Assembly (NCBI RefSeq): GCF_022965805.1
Contig: NC_133108.1
Coordinates: 43,470,051 to 43,534,050, forward strand
Direction of reading: 5' to 3'
DNA length: 64,000 nucleotides
Source: Primulina eburnea
Taxonomy: Eukaryota > Streptophyta > Magnoliopsida > Lamiales > Gesneriaceae
The notes under the pieces were generated by a model. The model did no database searches, was not told the DNA's origin, and saw only the letters and a program-made list of their open reading frames with translations. Shown one piece after another: positions 31,746 through 44,961 of the stretch (position 1 is its first letter; every line of letters starts with the position of its first letter). Made by a program: the position numbers and the translations under genes.

Positions 31746-32256
31746 ATTCAAGTATTTTAAGTGTTTAAATTTTGAAATGTTAATAAAATTTTGTATGGGT
31801 GGGGGGATTTGAAAGCTTTTTCATGTACAATTACAGAATTCCAATATCCTAAAGAAAAAAATGAGAAATGGAAGCAGCCTTGAAAAATTAATTCAATCTC
31901 CCTCAGAAAGATTATAACTTGTTATCTATTACAAAAAAAAAAAACTCTATCCCAACGGATAACATTCAAAATACAAGAAACGAGTGACATCTAAAAAATT
32001 TAAAGGATGGTAGAGAAACCTGGTTTGCCTAGCTAACAGCCAAAACCAATCATAGAACCCAAAATTGTAGCACAAAAAATAGTCACCCAGATATAGACAA
32101 TAACATAGTGACTTTGATAGGCAAATCATCAAACAAGTATCCGGCACCCATAGTCCAGAATCTGGACAAGGCAAAAGCAGGAGGAAGTCAAGGTGCACTT
32201 ACAACCTTGAATTTGGGAAAATCAGAATGGCCCAGTCAATATATCAGAGGTTTTTG

Positions 32257-34645
32257 TCAAACATAGAGCGGACACTCGTTGGCAATCCATATGAAGCTAG
32301 CAGCATTGGCTTGATTGTAGGTTTCCCCACTCTCGAACGAGAAGATGTATGGTCTGTAGAGACTGTTGGGATTTTCCCTGCCTGTTACACATACAAATCC
32401 TTTATAAAGTTTAAGAGTCACTGATCCAATACTAGTTTTTGTGATTTCCTTCATGAAAGCATCAATTGACTCGCGAAGTGGATCAAACCACCTATGGTAT
32501 ATACTAACTTGGGGTGCTTCAAGGCGAGAAAATCCTCCTTCGTCTGCATGGTTTCATGATCAAGTGTCAGAGACTCGAGTTCTCTCACAACTGTGAAGTG
32601 GATTGTCCCACCAGGAGTTTCATACAACCCACAACTGTTCATTACCACTAGACGATTTTCAACCATATCTGTGAGACCAATCCCAAGCTTCCGACCAATG
32701 TCATTCAGCTCTGAGAGAAGAGATGCAAGAGAGAGTCCAAGTCCAATATTTGGAAAATAAGGGCCAAATATGAAGGGCATTTCCACAGTACATGATCCCA
32801 GTCATTAAAAATTTAAATAAAGATCTACATCCCAAACACATGCTCTGTTGATTTTAATGACAAACAGATAACTGATTATACAAATATGACAGCCCTTCCT
32901 ATCTTAAATATTCCAGAAGTTCATAACACGATAATATGTTGGCTTAGAATGGGCAGTCCTCTCATTAGTCATAGTGAATTGTTATTCTGGTGCCACAATA
33001 AAATCCATACTATTGAATGCCATGACTCGAGTACACTAGCAATTTTCTTGTTACCCAAAAATAAGTCAATGATCCCAAATAATTTACTTCACATCAAACA
33101 ATAAGGGTATGAATAAGCAAATTTACAAACTTTCCTCACAGAAAATCATAATATAAAAGGGATCTAAAGCACATGTAATCACCACCTACCTCATGACTGA
33201 GGTTTGTCACTGGAACAGGGATATTATGCCTTACAACATATTCGATTGAATCTTCTCTTCCCTTTATTTGAAAGGAGAAAACTTCAATAGGAATCAAACT
33301 GTCTACAGAAATAAAGTATGTCGAGTCATTTCCCTTTCCAGTACATCCATGAGAAACAGCATCAGCTCCAACTTCTTTGGCCACATCAACCATGGCCTGC
33401 ATTTTCAATGCATCAATAAAAACAAGTAGAAAATAAAACAAACAATACTAACAAAGCCCAAAGATAAATCTTTTTTCATGAAAATAGTGTGCCTAAGAAG
33501 AGGCATTAGCAAACAAATGTTAAAATATTAAGCGTTCATCACATTTCGTCAAGTTAATAACCATGCAAAAGGAAAAACTCAAGGATATAACTTTATCCAC
33601 TAAAAAAGAGATGGAATAAAAGAAACGAAACCGTGAAGTTATTTTTTCAAAAAAAGACAATGAAATCCCGTTTTTCCTTGCATTTAATTTTATAAGGTAC
33701 CTTAGCAATATCAGGTCGTGTCATTGAAGTCCCCAGCAAGCTTTTTCTCTGATAGATAGCACCAGCTTGCAAGCAAGGAAATACGAAATCTCTCACAAAT
33801 TCCTATTTCAAATTCTTCACTACTAGTTGACATGCTCCGCTAGTCTTGGCCAGTTGGCCTTTTGTTCCAGACCTTCTAATTCATGTATGCCCTAAATTTA
33901 TGGATTTGGATCATGCATAAGACAGTAAACAAGAGTAACATAGCAAGCTATGCCTACCTTGCCATCCTTCACATTTATGTTCAGTGTCGAGTAAATAATT
34001 AACGTCAGTCAGGACCCTGTTGCCTTTCAACTGTAATTTAGTACAAAATATTCAATTTTTTTATGAATTGATAACATTATGCTGACTTGAGTTCACGTGC
34101 TTGGCCAACGTCAGCGATGAAGCAAACAACTTCGCAGACATAAATTTACCCTGCATTGCCGAAGCAGCAAATTAAGAAACAAGTGTTGTTATCTTTCTCT
34201 CATCTAGTCGTTCTCGATTTCAAATGTTCACAAACTTGAGAAATCTTCTGAATTGAGGTGTATGTACACAGTAACCAGCCCAGTTAACTACTGAGAATAA
34301 TAATTACGATTGTTCAACAAAACCAAAAGTCTCATAAAAAGTTGGAGACCCTACCCTCGATTTCAAATGTTTTGACTTCCTGAAGTTAAGTGTAAGCTTA
34401 ATTATTGACTAGCCATCTCAAATTAATCAACAATAGAATTTATCAAATTTCAAAAGATAAACCAATTAACATACCTAAGCCACAGTACAATTACAGAGGT
34501 ATCTAAACCACCACTATATGCCAATACCACTTTGTTTAATTTTTAAGACCAAGTTTTTTCCATCCATACCACTAGCAATCATTGTCTCTTTGTCACTAGC
34601 CAAAACTGGCGCCGAACAGTCGCTGCATCAAACAAATTCATTAGG
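32257..34645 (-). pseudogene. Argininosuccinate synthase pseudogene, copy A-I
   Basis: Most complete copy in block A. It keeps the ATP-loop exon including [10 protein letters not shown] (34475-34645, damaged upstream by an indel), GIHELEGLEQ...[11 protein letters not shown] (33700-33890), AMVDVAKEVGADAVSHGCTG (33335-33400), a shortened [16 protein letters not shown] exon (33190-33265), ENRLVVMNSCGLYETPGG (32470-32740) and the C-terminal exon ITKTSIGSVTLKLYKG...NPNSLYRP (32257-32454). An 8-bp insertion after EQKAN shifts the frame, a TAG interrupts before the GTSMTRP exon, and the EAPDQPE exon is gone. Confidence 0.82.
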
Positions 34646-35065
34646 GTCAGTGCTACAAGTACTTTAATTGTTTAAATTTTGAAGCGTTGACAAATTTTTG
34701 TATGGGTGGGGGAATTTGAAAGCATTTCCACCATGTAACCGCACAAAAAGGAGCACCCTTTTTCCAACCAGTTTTGTTTTTTTTTTTTTTTTGCCTGCGT
34801 AGGCACTTATGGTCCTGGATATAACATGGGTAGGTAAAAGGAAAAGCAAAGCTGCTGCAGCAAAGCCACCCCAGTTTGTGGGATCTTAGTGCCATTTAAA
34901 AAAAGAACACCATCAGCCACCAAATAAACAACAAAATGAGATGTGACAGACATGGAATCATGCTGTGTGGAGCAATGAAACTTTAACCATCCATACTACA
35001 CCTGAAACCAGAGTCAGATCCGGCTTGGACAACTGCATCACCATTAAATTCAGTCAATCTCACCC

Positions 35066-35442
35066 TAGCACAGTATATCCAGTCTTCTTGGATGCTTGCT
35101 GCATTATTCTCTCTTAATGTTTCAATATATACGATGCTGAACAATTCCCTCAGTAAAAGATATATCTTGTTACCATTCAGACAGTTGTTTGCCCCCTGGC
35201 TGCTCGAATATCAACCAACTTGAGTTTGAAATTATCAAATTTGAAACAAACTTGAATACGTTCAAACATACCTTTGAATTTAATTCCACACGTATAATTT
35301 TGCTTGATAACTTGCAAGATCTAGAATAGATTTTGCGCCATCGCTCTTAATGATGTTAATTTTTCTTGATATCTATTTCTTCGCAAACCTATATTTAAAG
35401 TATGCAAAAAATATGTAAAAAAATTATTAAAACATTTCTAAA
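35066..35442 (+). repeat. Duplicated LACS 3' flank at the duplication junction
   Basis: Same orientation and content as 22684-23070. It directly follows CAATCTCACCCT, a sequence that in block B (43140) continues quite differently. This makes 35060-35066 the breakpoint joining two tandem copies of a LACS-flank-plus-ASS-array unit. Confidence 0.85.
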
Positions 35443-35869
35443 CTGAGAATAAAAGAAGTGATAGCTCTTTCGGGTCAACATGTACTTGTTCTCCATGTTC
35501 TCCATAGGCCATTTGCCGGATCTTCCTCTTGAACATTTATATATCAATATTTAGACAAATGTGAAGGGCATTTTCACAATAAATTATCCCAATCATTAAA
35601 AATTTTAAATATAGATCCACATCCCAAACACATGCTATTGATTTCAATGACAACCAAATAACTGATTATGCAAATAGGACGAACCTTCCTATCTTAATAT
35701 TCCAGAAGTTATGTTGGTTTAGAATGGAAAATCCTCATTAGTCATAGTGAATTGTTATTCTGGTGCCACAATAAAATCCGAAGGATATGAATATAGAAAA
35801 TCTACGAATTTTCCTCACAGAAAATTATAATATAAAAGTGTTCTAAAGCATATGAAATCACCACCTATG

Positions 35870-37620
35870 ACCTACCTCATGACAGTTGCAGCAGATTTCT
35901 ATCTCTGCTGTAGAACAGAGACATTATTATACGTCGAAACGACAGTGCAACAAAGAGAATAAAACAACAAATCAAGCAACGGAGAAAAAACATGCCCAAA
36001 CAAAGCAGTAAGACATGATAATGCAAAAAATAAAAGAGAAAAAAGAAACTCGAAAGATTTCGGATTACACAGTAACAAATCAAAGATTAAGGAGATAATA
36101 ACACTGTTGAATGAGAATGCGAAGAGAAGAGATGAAATTCGGATACCTGCAAGTATGAGACTATAAGGATAAGTAACCAATAAAGAGATGAAATTGGGAT
36201 ACCTGCAAGTATGAGACTATAAGGATAAGTAACCAATAATTATTAATACATATGCACAAAATAATGCAAAAAAATATTAAATGCACAGGATAGATAATTC
36301 TAAAATGAAAATAAAAGAAGTTATAGCAATTAACACAGGTTGATCCAGTGGCATTGCCACACTACATGATCCCAATCATTAATAATTTCAAATAAAGATC
36401 CACATACCAAACACATGCTGTTGATTTTAATGAGAACCAGATAACTGATTATGCATATAGGACAACCCTTCCTAACTTAAATATTCCGGAAATCCATTAC
36501 ATGATATTATGTTGGCTTGGAACGGGCAGTCCTCATTAGTCACAATGAGTTGTTATCCTGGTGCCACAAATAAAATCCAAGGGTATGAACATAGCAAATC
36601 TACGAACTTTCCTCACACAAAATCGTAATGTCAATGGGTTCTAAAGCACATGGAATCACCACCTACCTCATGACTGAGGTGCCACAGATTCCTATATCTG
36701 CTGTAGATGGATTCCTTTGTCACTGGAACAGGGACATTATGCCTTACAGCATATTCGATTGCATCTTCTGTTCCCTTTATTTCCCATTCCCTCCGAGGAG
36801 CAATAACACTTAGTTCGGGATTCAGAGCAAAGAAAGTGAGCTCAAACCGGACCTGTAACACAGAAGAGCAAACAAGACGTGAAGGGAGAAACTTCAATAG
36901 GAATCAAACCGTTCAAAGAAATCCTAAAGCATGCCTGGTCATTTCCTTCTCCAGTAAATCCATGAGAAACATCATCAGCTCCTACTTCTTTCGCCACATC
37001 AACCATGGCCTGCATTTTCAATGTATTAATACATACAAGTAGAAAATAAAACAACACAATACTAACGAAGCCCAAAGATAAATCTTTTTTCATGAAAATA
37101 GTGACCTAAGAAGAGGCATTAGCAAACAGATGTTAAAATATTAAGCGCTAATCACATTTCGTCCAGTTAATAACCATGCAAAAGGAAATGAGGAAGCTTG
37201 AACTCAAGGATATAACTTTATCCAATAAAAAAAAGAGATGGACACTTTCTAAATGAAAGAAACGAAAAACGATAAAAAAAAAAAGACAGTGATGTGCCAT
37301 TGAAGTCCCCAACAAGTATTTTTATGAATTGATAACATTATGCTGACTTGAGTTCATGTACTTGGCAAACATCATTGATGAAGCAAACAAATTATAATTT
37401 TCCCTGCATTGCCGAAGCAGCAAATTAAGAAACATGTGTTGTATCATTCTCTCATCTAGTCATTCTCAACTGAATTGAGGTATATGTACACAGTAACCAG
37501 TGTACAGTTAACTACTGAGAATAACATACCTAAACCACCACTATATGCCAGGGCAATTTTTTTTAACTTTTTAGGCAAGGTTTTTCCATCCATACCACTA
37601 GCAATCATTGTCTCTTTATA
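35870..37620 (-). pseudogene. Argininosuccinate synthase fragment, copy B-III
   Basis: Counterpart of A-III. The chimeric first exon (37530-37620), AMVDVAKEVGADDVSHGFTG (36955-37010) and the [14 protein letters not shown] to HLSHEVGG exon (36665-36855) are present. The last of these is better kept than in A-III, including [18 protein letters not shown]. It then breaks off and the shared T-rich segment (35935-36150) follows. The same GGL-end truncation of the ATP loop is present, so the lesion predates the block duplication. Confidence 0.8.
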
Positions 37621-39540
37621 AAGTTTAATAGTCATTGATCCATTACTAGTTTTTGTGATTTCCTTCATGAAAGCATCAACTGACTTGCTAAATGAATCAA
37701 ACCTCCTATGGCATATACTAACTTGCCGTGCTTCAAGGCGAGAAAATACTCCTTCGTCTGCATGGTTTCACGATCAAGTGTCAGAGACTCAAGTTCTCTC
37801 ACAACTCTGAAGAGGATTGTCCCACCAGGAGTTTCATACACCCCACAACTCTTCATTACCACCAGACGAATGCGACCAATCCCAAGCTTCCGACCAAAGC
37901 TCTGAGAGAAGAGATGCGGGAGAGCGTCCAGACCATTTATTGAAACAGGGAGACCCTCAACTATACCAATATTCGGATATCTGCAAGTATGACACTATAA
38001 GGATAAGTAACCAATAATTATTAATTCATATGCACAAAATAATGCAAAAAAATATTAAATGCACGGGATAAATAAATCTAAAATAAAATAAAAGAAAACT
38101 AACTCAGGTTGATCCGGTGCCTCTTTTGGGTCAACAGTGATCATGTACATGTCCTCCATAGGCTCCATTTGCTGGATCTTCCAAGATATCCCCCTTGTTT
38201 GTTTATATATCAAAATGAATGTCAAGATCCCAGTTATTAAAAAATTTAAATAAAGATCCATATCCAAAACACATTGTATTGATTTTAATGACAACCAAAT
38301 AACTGATTATGTAAATATGACAATCCTTCCTATCTTAAATATTCCAGAAGTTCATAACACGAAAACATGTTGGCTTAGAATGGACAGTCCTCTCATACTG
38401 GTATGAATATAGCAAATCTAAGAACTTTCCTCACAGAAAGTCATAATATAAAGGATTCTAAAGCACACGAAATCAGCACCTATCTCATGACTGAGGTGCC
38501 AGATTCCTATCTCTGCTGTAGATGGATTTCTTTATCACGGGAACAGGGACATTATGTCTTACAACATATTCAATTGCATCTTCACTTCCCTTTATTTGTG
38601 AAGGGAGAAACTAAAATAGGAATCAAATTGTCTACATAAATTCTAAAGTAGGTCACATCAACCATGGCCTGCATCCATGAGAAACAGCATCAGCTCCAAC
38701 TTCTTTGGACACATCAACCATGGCCTGCATTTTCAATGCATTAACAAATACAAGTAGAAAATAAAACAGAATACTGAAAAAGCCCAAAGATAAATCATTT
38801 TTCATGAAAAGTGTGTACTTAAATTATTAAGCATTGATCACATTTCGTCCAGTTAATAACCATGCAAAAGGAAATGAGGACGTTTGAACTCAAGGATATA
38901 ACTTTATCCAATAACAAAAAGAGAAGGACACTTTCTAAATAAAAGAAACGAAAAATAATAAACTTGCTTTATCTAAAAAGATAGTGAAATCACGTTTTTC
39001 CTTACATATTTAATTGTTCTAAGGTACCTTAGCAGTAACAGGTCGAGCCATTGAAGTCCCCGGCAAGTATTTTCTCTCATAGATGGCACCAGCTCGTTCC
39101 TCTTTCAAATCCTTCACCACTAGTCGACACGCTCCACTAGCCTTGGCATTTTGTTCCAGAGCTTCTAATTCTTGTGTGCCCTAAATTATGGATTTGGATC
39201 ATGCATAAGAAAGTAAACAAGAGTAACATAGCAAGCTATCCCAACCTTGCCATCCTTCACATTTATGTTCAGTGTCGAGTAGATAATTAACTTTAGTCAG
39301 GCTCGATTTCAAATGTTTACAAACTTGAGAAATCTTCTGAATTGAGGTATATGTACACAGTTAACCATCCTACAGTTAAGAATAACTTACCTACACCACC
39401 ACTATATGCCAGGACCACTTTGTTTAACTTTTTAGGCAAGGTTTTTCCATCCATATCACTAGCCATCATTGTCTCATTGTCACTAGCCAAAACTGCTCGG
39501 ATAGCTGCTGCATCAAATTAATTTATTAGGGGTCGGTGAT
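37620..39540 (-). pseudogene. Argininosuccinate synthase pseudogene, copy B-II
   Basis: Counterpart of A-II. Remnants: LFDAAAIRAVLASDNE to AYSGGV (39390-39535), [17 protein letters not shown] to [13 protein letters not shown] (39030-39185), AMVDVSKEVGADAVSHG (38690-38735) with an inserted second copy of part of itself, [16 protein letters not shown] (38490-38600), a frameshifted EDMYMITVDPKEAPDQPE exon (38095-38190) and KSCGVYETPGG to LESLTLDRE (37690-37990), in which the ENRLV segment is partly deleted. The last exon (37640-37680, ITKTSNGSMTIKLYK) is fused to the first exon of B-III. Confidence 0.82.
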
Positions 39541-40050
39541 ACAAGTATTTTAAGTGTTTAAATTCTGAAATGTTAATAAAATGTTGTATGGGTGGGGGAA
39601 TTCGAAAGCTTTTTCATGTACAACTTACAGAATTCCAATATCCTAAAGAAAAAATTGAGAAATGGAAGCAGCCTTGAAAAATTAATTCAATCTCCCTTAG
39701 AAAGATTATAACTTGTTATCTATTCAATAAAAAAACCTCTATCCCAACGGATAACATTCAAAATACAAAAAACATGTGACATCTAAAAAAATTTAAAGGA
39801 TGGTAGAGAAACCTGGTTTGCCTAGCTAGCAGCCAAAACCAATCATAGAACCCAAAATTGTAGCACAAAAAATAGTCACCCAGATATAGACAATAGCAGA
39901 GTGACTTTGATAGGCAAATCATCAAACAAGTATCCGGTACCCATAGTCCAGAATCTGGACAAGGCAAAAGCAGGAGGAAGTCAAGGTGCACTTACAACCT
40001 TGAATTTGGGAAAATCAGAATGGCCCCATTCAATATATAAGAGGTTTTTA

Positions 40051-42735
40051 TCAAACATAGAGCGGACACTCGTTGGCAATCCATATGAAGCTAGCAGCAT
40101 TGGCTTGATTGAAAATTTCCCCACTCTCGAACGAGAAGATGTATGGTCTGTAGAGACTATTGGGATTTTCCCTGCCTGTTACACATACAAATCCTTTATA
40201 AAGTTTAAGAGTCACCGATCCAATACTAGTTTTTGTGATTTCCTTCATGAAAGCATCAATTGACTCGCGAAGTGAATCAAACCACCTATGGTATATACTA
40301 ACTTGGGGTGCTTCAAGGCGAGAAAATCCTCCTTCGTCTGCATGGTTTCCCGATCAAGTGTCAGAGACTCGAGTTCTCTCACAACTGTGAAGAGGATTGT
40401 CCCACTAGGAGTTTCATACACCCCACAACTGTTCATTAACACTGGACGATTTTCAACCATATTTGTGCGACCAATCCCAAGCTTCCGACCAATGTCATTC
40501 AGCTCTGAGAGAAGAGATGCAAGAGAGAGTCCAAGTCCATTTATTGAAACAGGGAGACCCTCATCTATACGAATATTCAGATACCTGCAAGTATGAGACT
40601 ATAAGGATAAATAACCAAAAATTATTAATACATATGCACAAAATAATGCAAAAAAATTTTTAATTGCACGAGATAAATAATTCTAAAATGAGAATAAAAG
40701 CAATTAACTCGGGTTGATCTGGTGCCTCTTCCGGGTCAACATGTCCATGTTCTTCATAGGCTCATTTGTTGGATCTTCCAATATATTCCCCTTGAACGTT
40801 TATATATAAAATAAAATGTAAATATTTGGAAAATAAGGGCCAAATGTGAAGGGCATTTCCACAGTACATGATCTCAGTCATTAAAAATTTAAATAAAGAT
40901 CAACATCCCAAACACATGCCGTTGATTTTAATGACAAACAGATAACTTATTATGCAAATATGACAGCCCTTCCAATCTTAAATATTCCAGAAGTTCATAA
41001 CACGATAATATGTTGGCTTAGAATGGGCATTCCTCTCATTAGTCATAGTAAATTATTATTCTGGTGCCACCATAAAATCCATACTATTGAATGCCATGAC
41101 TCGAGTACACTAGCATTTTTCTAGTTACCCAAAAATAAGTCAATGATCCCAAATAATTTACTTCACATCAAACAATAAGGGTATGAATATAGCAAATTTA
41201 CAAACTTTCCTCACAGAAAATCATAATATAAAAGGGATCTAAAGCACATGTAATCACCACCTACCTCATGACTGAGGTTTGTCACTGGAACAGGGACATT
41301 ATGCCTTACAACACATTCGATTGCATCTTCTCTACCCTTTATTTGAAGGGAGAAACTTCAATAGGAATCAAACTGTCTACAGAAATTCTAAAGTATGTCG
41401 AGTCATTTCCCTTTCCAGTACATCCATGAGAAACAGCATCAGCTCCAACTTCTTTGGCAACATCAACCATGGCCTGCATTTTCAATGCATCAATACAAAC
41501 AAGTAGAAAATAAAACAAACAATACTAACGAAGCCCAAAGATAAATCTTTTTTCATGAAAATAGTGTACCTGAGAAGAGGCATTAGCAAACAAATGTTAA
41601 AATATTAAGTGTTCATCACATTTCGTCAAGTTAATAACCATGCAAAAGGAAATGAGGATGTTTGAACTCAAGTATAACTTTATCCAATAACAAAAAGAGA
41701 TGGAATAAAAGAAACGAAACCGTAAAGTTATTTTTTCAAAAAAAGACAGTGAAATCCGTTGTTCCTTACATTTAATTTTATAAGGTACCTTAGCAATATC
41801 AGGTCGTGTCATTGAAGTCCCCAGCAAGCTTTTTCTCTGATAGATAGCACCAGCTTGCAAGCAAGGAAATACAAAATCTCTCACAAATTCCTATTTCAAA
41901 TTCTTCACTACTAGTTGACATGCTCCGCTAGTCTTGGCCAGTTGGCGTTTTGTTCCAGACCTTCTAATTCATGTATGCCCTAAATTTATGGATTTGGATC
42001 ATGCATAAGACAGTAAACAAGAGTAACATAGCAAGCTATGCCTACCTTGCCATCCTTCAAATTTATGTTCAATGTCGAGTAAATAATCAACGTCAGTCCT
42101 TGTTGCCTTTTCAACTGTAATTTAGTACAAAATATTCTATTTTTTTATGAATTGATAACATTATGCTGACTTGAGTTCACGTGCTTGGCCAACGTCAGTG
42201 ATGAAGCAAACAACTTCGCAGACATAAATTTACCCTGCATTGCAGAAGCAGCAAATTAAGAAACAAGTGTTGTAATTTTTCTCTCAACTAGTCGTTCTCG
42301 ATTTCAAATGTTTACAAACTTGAGAAATCTTCTGAATTGAGGTATACGTACACAGTTAACCAGCCCAGTTAACTACTGAGAATAATAATTACGATTGTTA
42401 AACAAAACCAAAAGTCTCAGAAAAAGTTGGACCCTACCCTCAAAATAAAAACGGAATGTTTTGACTTCCTGAAATTAAGTGTAAGCTTAATTATTGACTA
42501 GTCATCTCATATTAATCAACAATAGAATTTATCAAATTTCAAAAGATAAACCAATTAACATACCTAAGCCACGGTACGATTACAGAGGTATCTAAACCAC
42601 CACTATATGCCAGTACCACTTTTTTTAATTTTTAAGACCAAGTTTTTCCATCCATACCACTAGCAATCATTGTCTCTTTGTCACTAGCCAAAACTGGCCG
42701 GACAGCCGCTGCATCAAACAAATTCATTAGGGGTC
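40051..42735 (-). pseudogene. Argininosuccinate synthase pseudogene, copy B-I
   Basis: Best-preserved copy. Exon remnants: the ATP loop [16 protein letters not shown] with a proper GTATGT donor (42564-42732), GIHELEGLEQ with the 8-bp insertion and then [19 protein letters not shown] (41770-41975), AMVDVAKEVGADAVSHGCTGKGND (about 41410-41480), a shortened [22 protein letters not shown] exon (41268-41345), DPEEAPDQPE (40700-40745), the INGLGLSLASLLSELNDIG to LESLTLDRE exon (40260-40590) and the C-terminal exon (40051-40250). Frameshift, TAG and the internal deletion of the exon that binds citrulline/aspartate rule out a working enzyme. Confidence 0.83.
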
Positions 42736-43140
42736 AGTGCTACAAGTAATTTAATTGTTTAAATTTTGAAGCGTAGACAAATTTTTGTATAGGTGAGGAA
42801 TTTGAAAGCATTTCCATGTAACCGCACAAAAAGGAGCACCTTTTTTCCAACCAGTTTTGTTTTTTTTTTTTGCCTGCGTAGGCACTTATAGTCCTGGATA
42901 TAACACGGGTAGTAAAAGGAAAAGCAAAGCTGCTGCAGCAAAGCCACCCCAGTTCGTGGGATCTTAGTGCCATTCAAAAAAAGAACACCATCAGCCACCA
43001 ATTAAACAACAAATGAGACGTGACAGACATGGAATCATGCAGTGTGGAGCAATGAAACTTTAACCATCCATACTACACCTGAAACCAGAATCAGATCCGG
43101 CTTGGACAACTGCATCACCATTAAATTCAGTCAATCTCAC

Positions 43141-44050
43141 CCTTACCTAGTAATGTTGAAAGGGTCCAAAGAAAACTCCTGAAGGATGCCACGTGGCTTA
43201 TCATGATAAAAATGGTGCATTTTAAAAAGCAATGTAAAAACTACATTTTGTTCCAAAGCCATCTTTCCTGGCTATAGAACAATATCGTACCTGCGAGCTA
43301 ATTCATATTGGGAAGAAATTACTTAAAAATCACGTCTACAGCCATACAGGAGTAAACCACGTTGTTATTCTTCCAAACGAAAAAACTCCCACAAATTGTA
43401 TGCTACAAAACACCTCTTTTAGAACCACGGAAAAGGAAATTAGTAGACATAAAGAAATCCCAAGAAACTGAGCCATCCTTTCATGTTTGATGAAGTGAGC
43501 AACGCACAATTTTCAGAGGTTCAAAAATGTAAGATATAACACACATTCATAAGAATGCGTTAAAAGAACGTACGTATATTAAGTAAACTAAAAAAGCAAA
43601 ACAACAACGCACGGAGATGCACACAAAAAGCTCAACAATCCAGGGAAAACAATAACGCCGATCAAGAAATCTACTGAATATGAAAGGGAAAATAATATAA
43701 AAGTAAAAAATAAAAATAAAAGCAAAGTAAAAAACGAAGACCAAAAAGAAGTTAAAATGTAAAATATAAACACATGATAAAAAATTCAGAAAAAAACGAA
43801 TATTCAAGTTACCGGGAGCGCTCGGCGGGGATTCTCCGGTGACTAAATCGAGCAGAACCTGAAATATGCAAATATTAATCGAAAATCAAATGAATCCATT
43901 GAAGGGGAAGAAACCAGAGACGGAGATCAGAGGAGTAGAGCGGTATTGTGGTAACGGCCTAGCGGGTGGCCTTTGCTCTGCTTCTGCGATTTGTTTTTAT
44001 AATTTATTTCAAGATGGCCCACAAAGGCCGCTCCCGTATCCGTTACACCA
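43141..44050 (-). other. Sequence upstream of the ASS array, possible ancestral 5' leader
   Basis: Not duplicated. It contains splice-like borders on the minus strand: a CTAG|GTAAGG donor near 43150, and a 48-bp GC-rich segment (43811-43858) between TTTCAG and GGTAAC. A relatively GC-rich patch (43910-44040) looks like a promoter or 5'UTR. It may be the first exons of the original argininosuccinate synthase gene, but I recognise no transit peptide or conserved residues. Confidence 0.3.
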
Positions 44051-44403
44051 ATTATAGTAAGACGCGTGTCACTTTTCCTAATTGATTACTATTTTTCGGC
44101 CGTTAGACAGAATTCTATTTTTGGAAACTATCAGATGGAAACATTTAGTTTCCATATTTCTCATTTTTTGTTGGAGGATAAAATAAGATTATATGTTAAA
44201 TTAATATTAAATTAATTTTTATTTGATAATGTGAAAATAGTTTTTTAGAAATTTAAAATTTATTAAAATATATTAAAAACTTATATTTTTATTAAATATA
44301 ATGCAACATATTCAACATATTTTTAAAATATTTTAAAAAATTTCCGTAATCGACGGTTTCATTTATTCCATCTTCCAGAAACATTTCTTTATTATTTTAT
44401 GTA

Positions 44404-44493
<90 letters not shown>

Positions 44494-44956
44494 ATATTTC
44501 CATCCCGCAACAAAATTCCTTTATAATTTTATAAAAATTAATTTTATTCCAATACTTTTGACCCTCTGACAAAATTTTATATCAATAAAATGAGAACGAA
44601 TATTTTATAGTCCCTAAAGTTCAGAAAATATTTGAAAGGTCCAAGAATTAACAGAGATTAGTGTGGGATTTGTAGCAGAAGATCCTCTCGATGCAATTCA
44701 ATTTATTTTGAAAGAAAAATCACTTTTTTAAAAAAACTCGTTCAAAAGATGACATTTTTTTTAGATCAATGGACAACTTAATAGGTTGTCCTATAATGGA
44801 GGTGAGAAATTTTGACAATGTATAACAGTCATAAAATGAGGGAAAAATTGTAATAGTTTAAGTGTGGATACATACACATAGAACATGGCGCATTCCCTTT
44901 CCAATTTCTGCATCAACAACATACTACTTATACGCGACATATTTCTTTTTGTTGTA
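44051..44956. other. AT-rich intergenic DNA
   Basis: No supportable gene. It holds a long (AT)n tract at 44406-44490. Frames reading through the AT tract are artefacts. Confidence 0.6.
44406..44490. repeat. (AT)n microsatellite, about 85 bp
   Basis: Uninterrupted AT dinucleotide tract; length is probably polymorphic and uncertain in assembly. Confidence 0.95.
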
Positions 44957-44961
44957 CTGAT
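44957..44961. repeat. Target-site duplication CTGAT (left)
   Basis: CTGAT before the 5' LTR; identical CTGAT at 51327-51331 after the 3' LTR. Confidence 0.9.

Larger units (their letters stand above)
28090..35060. repeat. Segmental duplication block A (three ASS pseudogene copies)
   Basis: Matches 35590-43140 in order and content. Both blocks hold the same three differently damaged argininosuccinate synthase copies with shared lesions, plus the same poly(T)-interrupted sequence (34775-34795 and 42860-42880). Similarity is high over kilobases; exact identity was not computed. Confidence 0.8.
35590..43140. repeat. Segmental duplication block B (three ASS pseudogene copies)
   Basis: Second copy of block A, about 7.5 kb against 7.0 kb, the difference being scattered indels. 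Order III, II, I from low to high coordinate is preserved. Confidence 0.8.
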
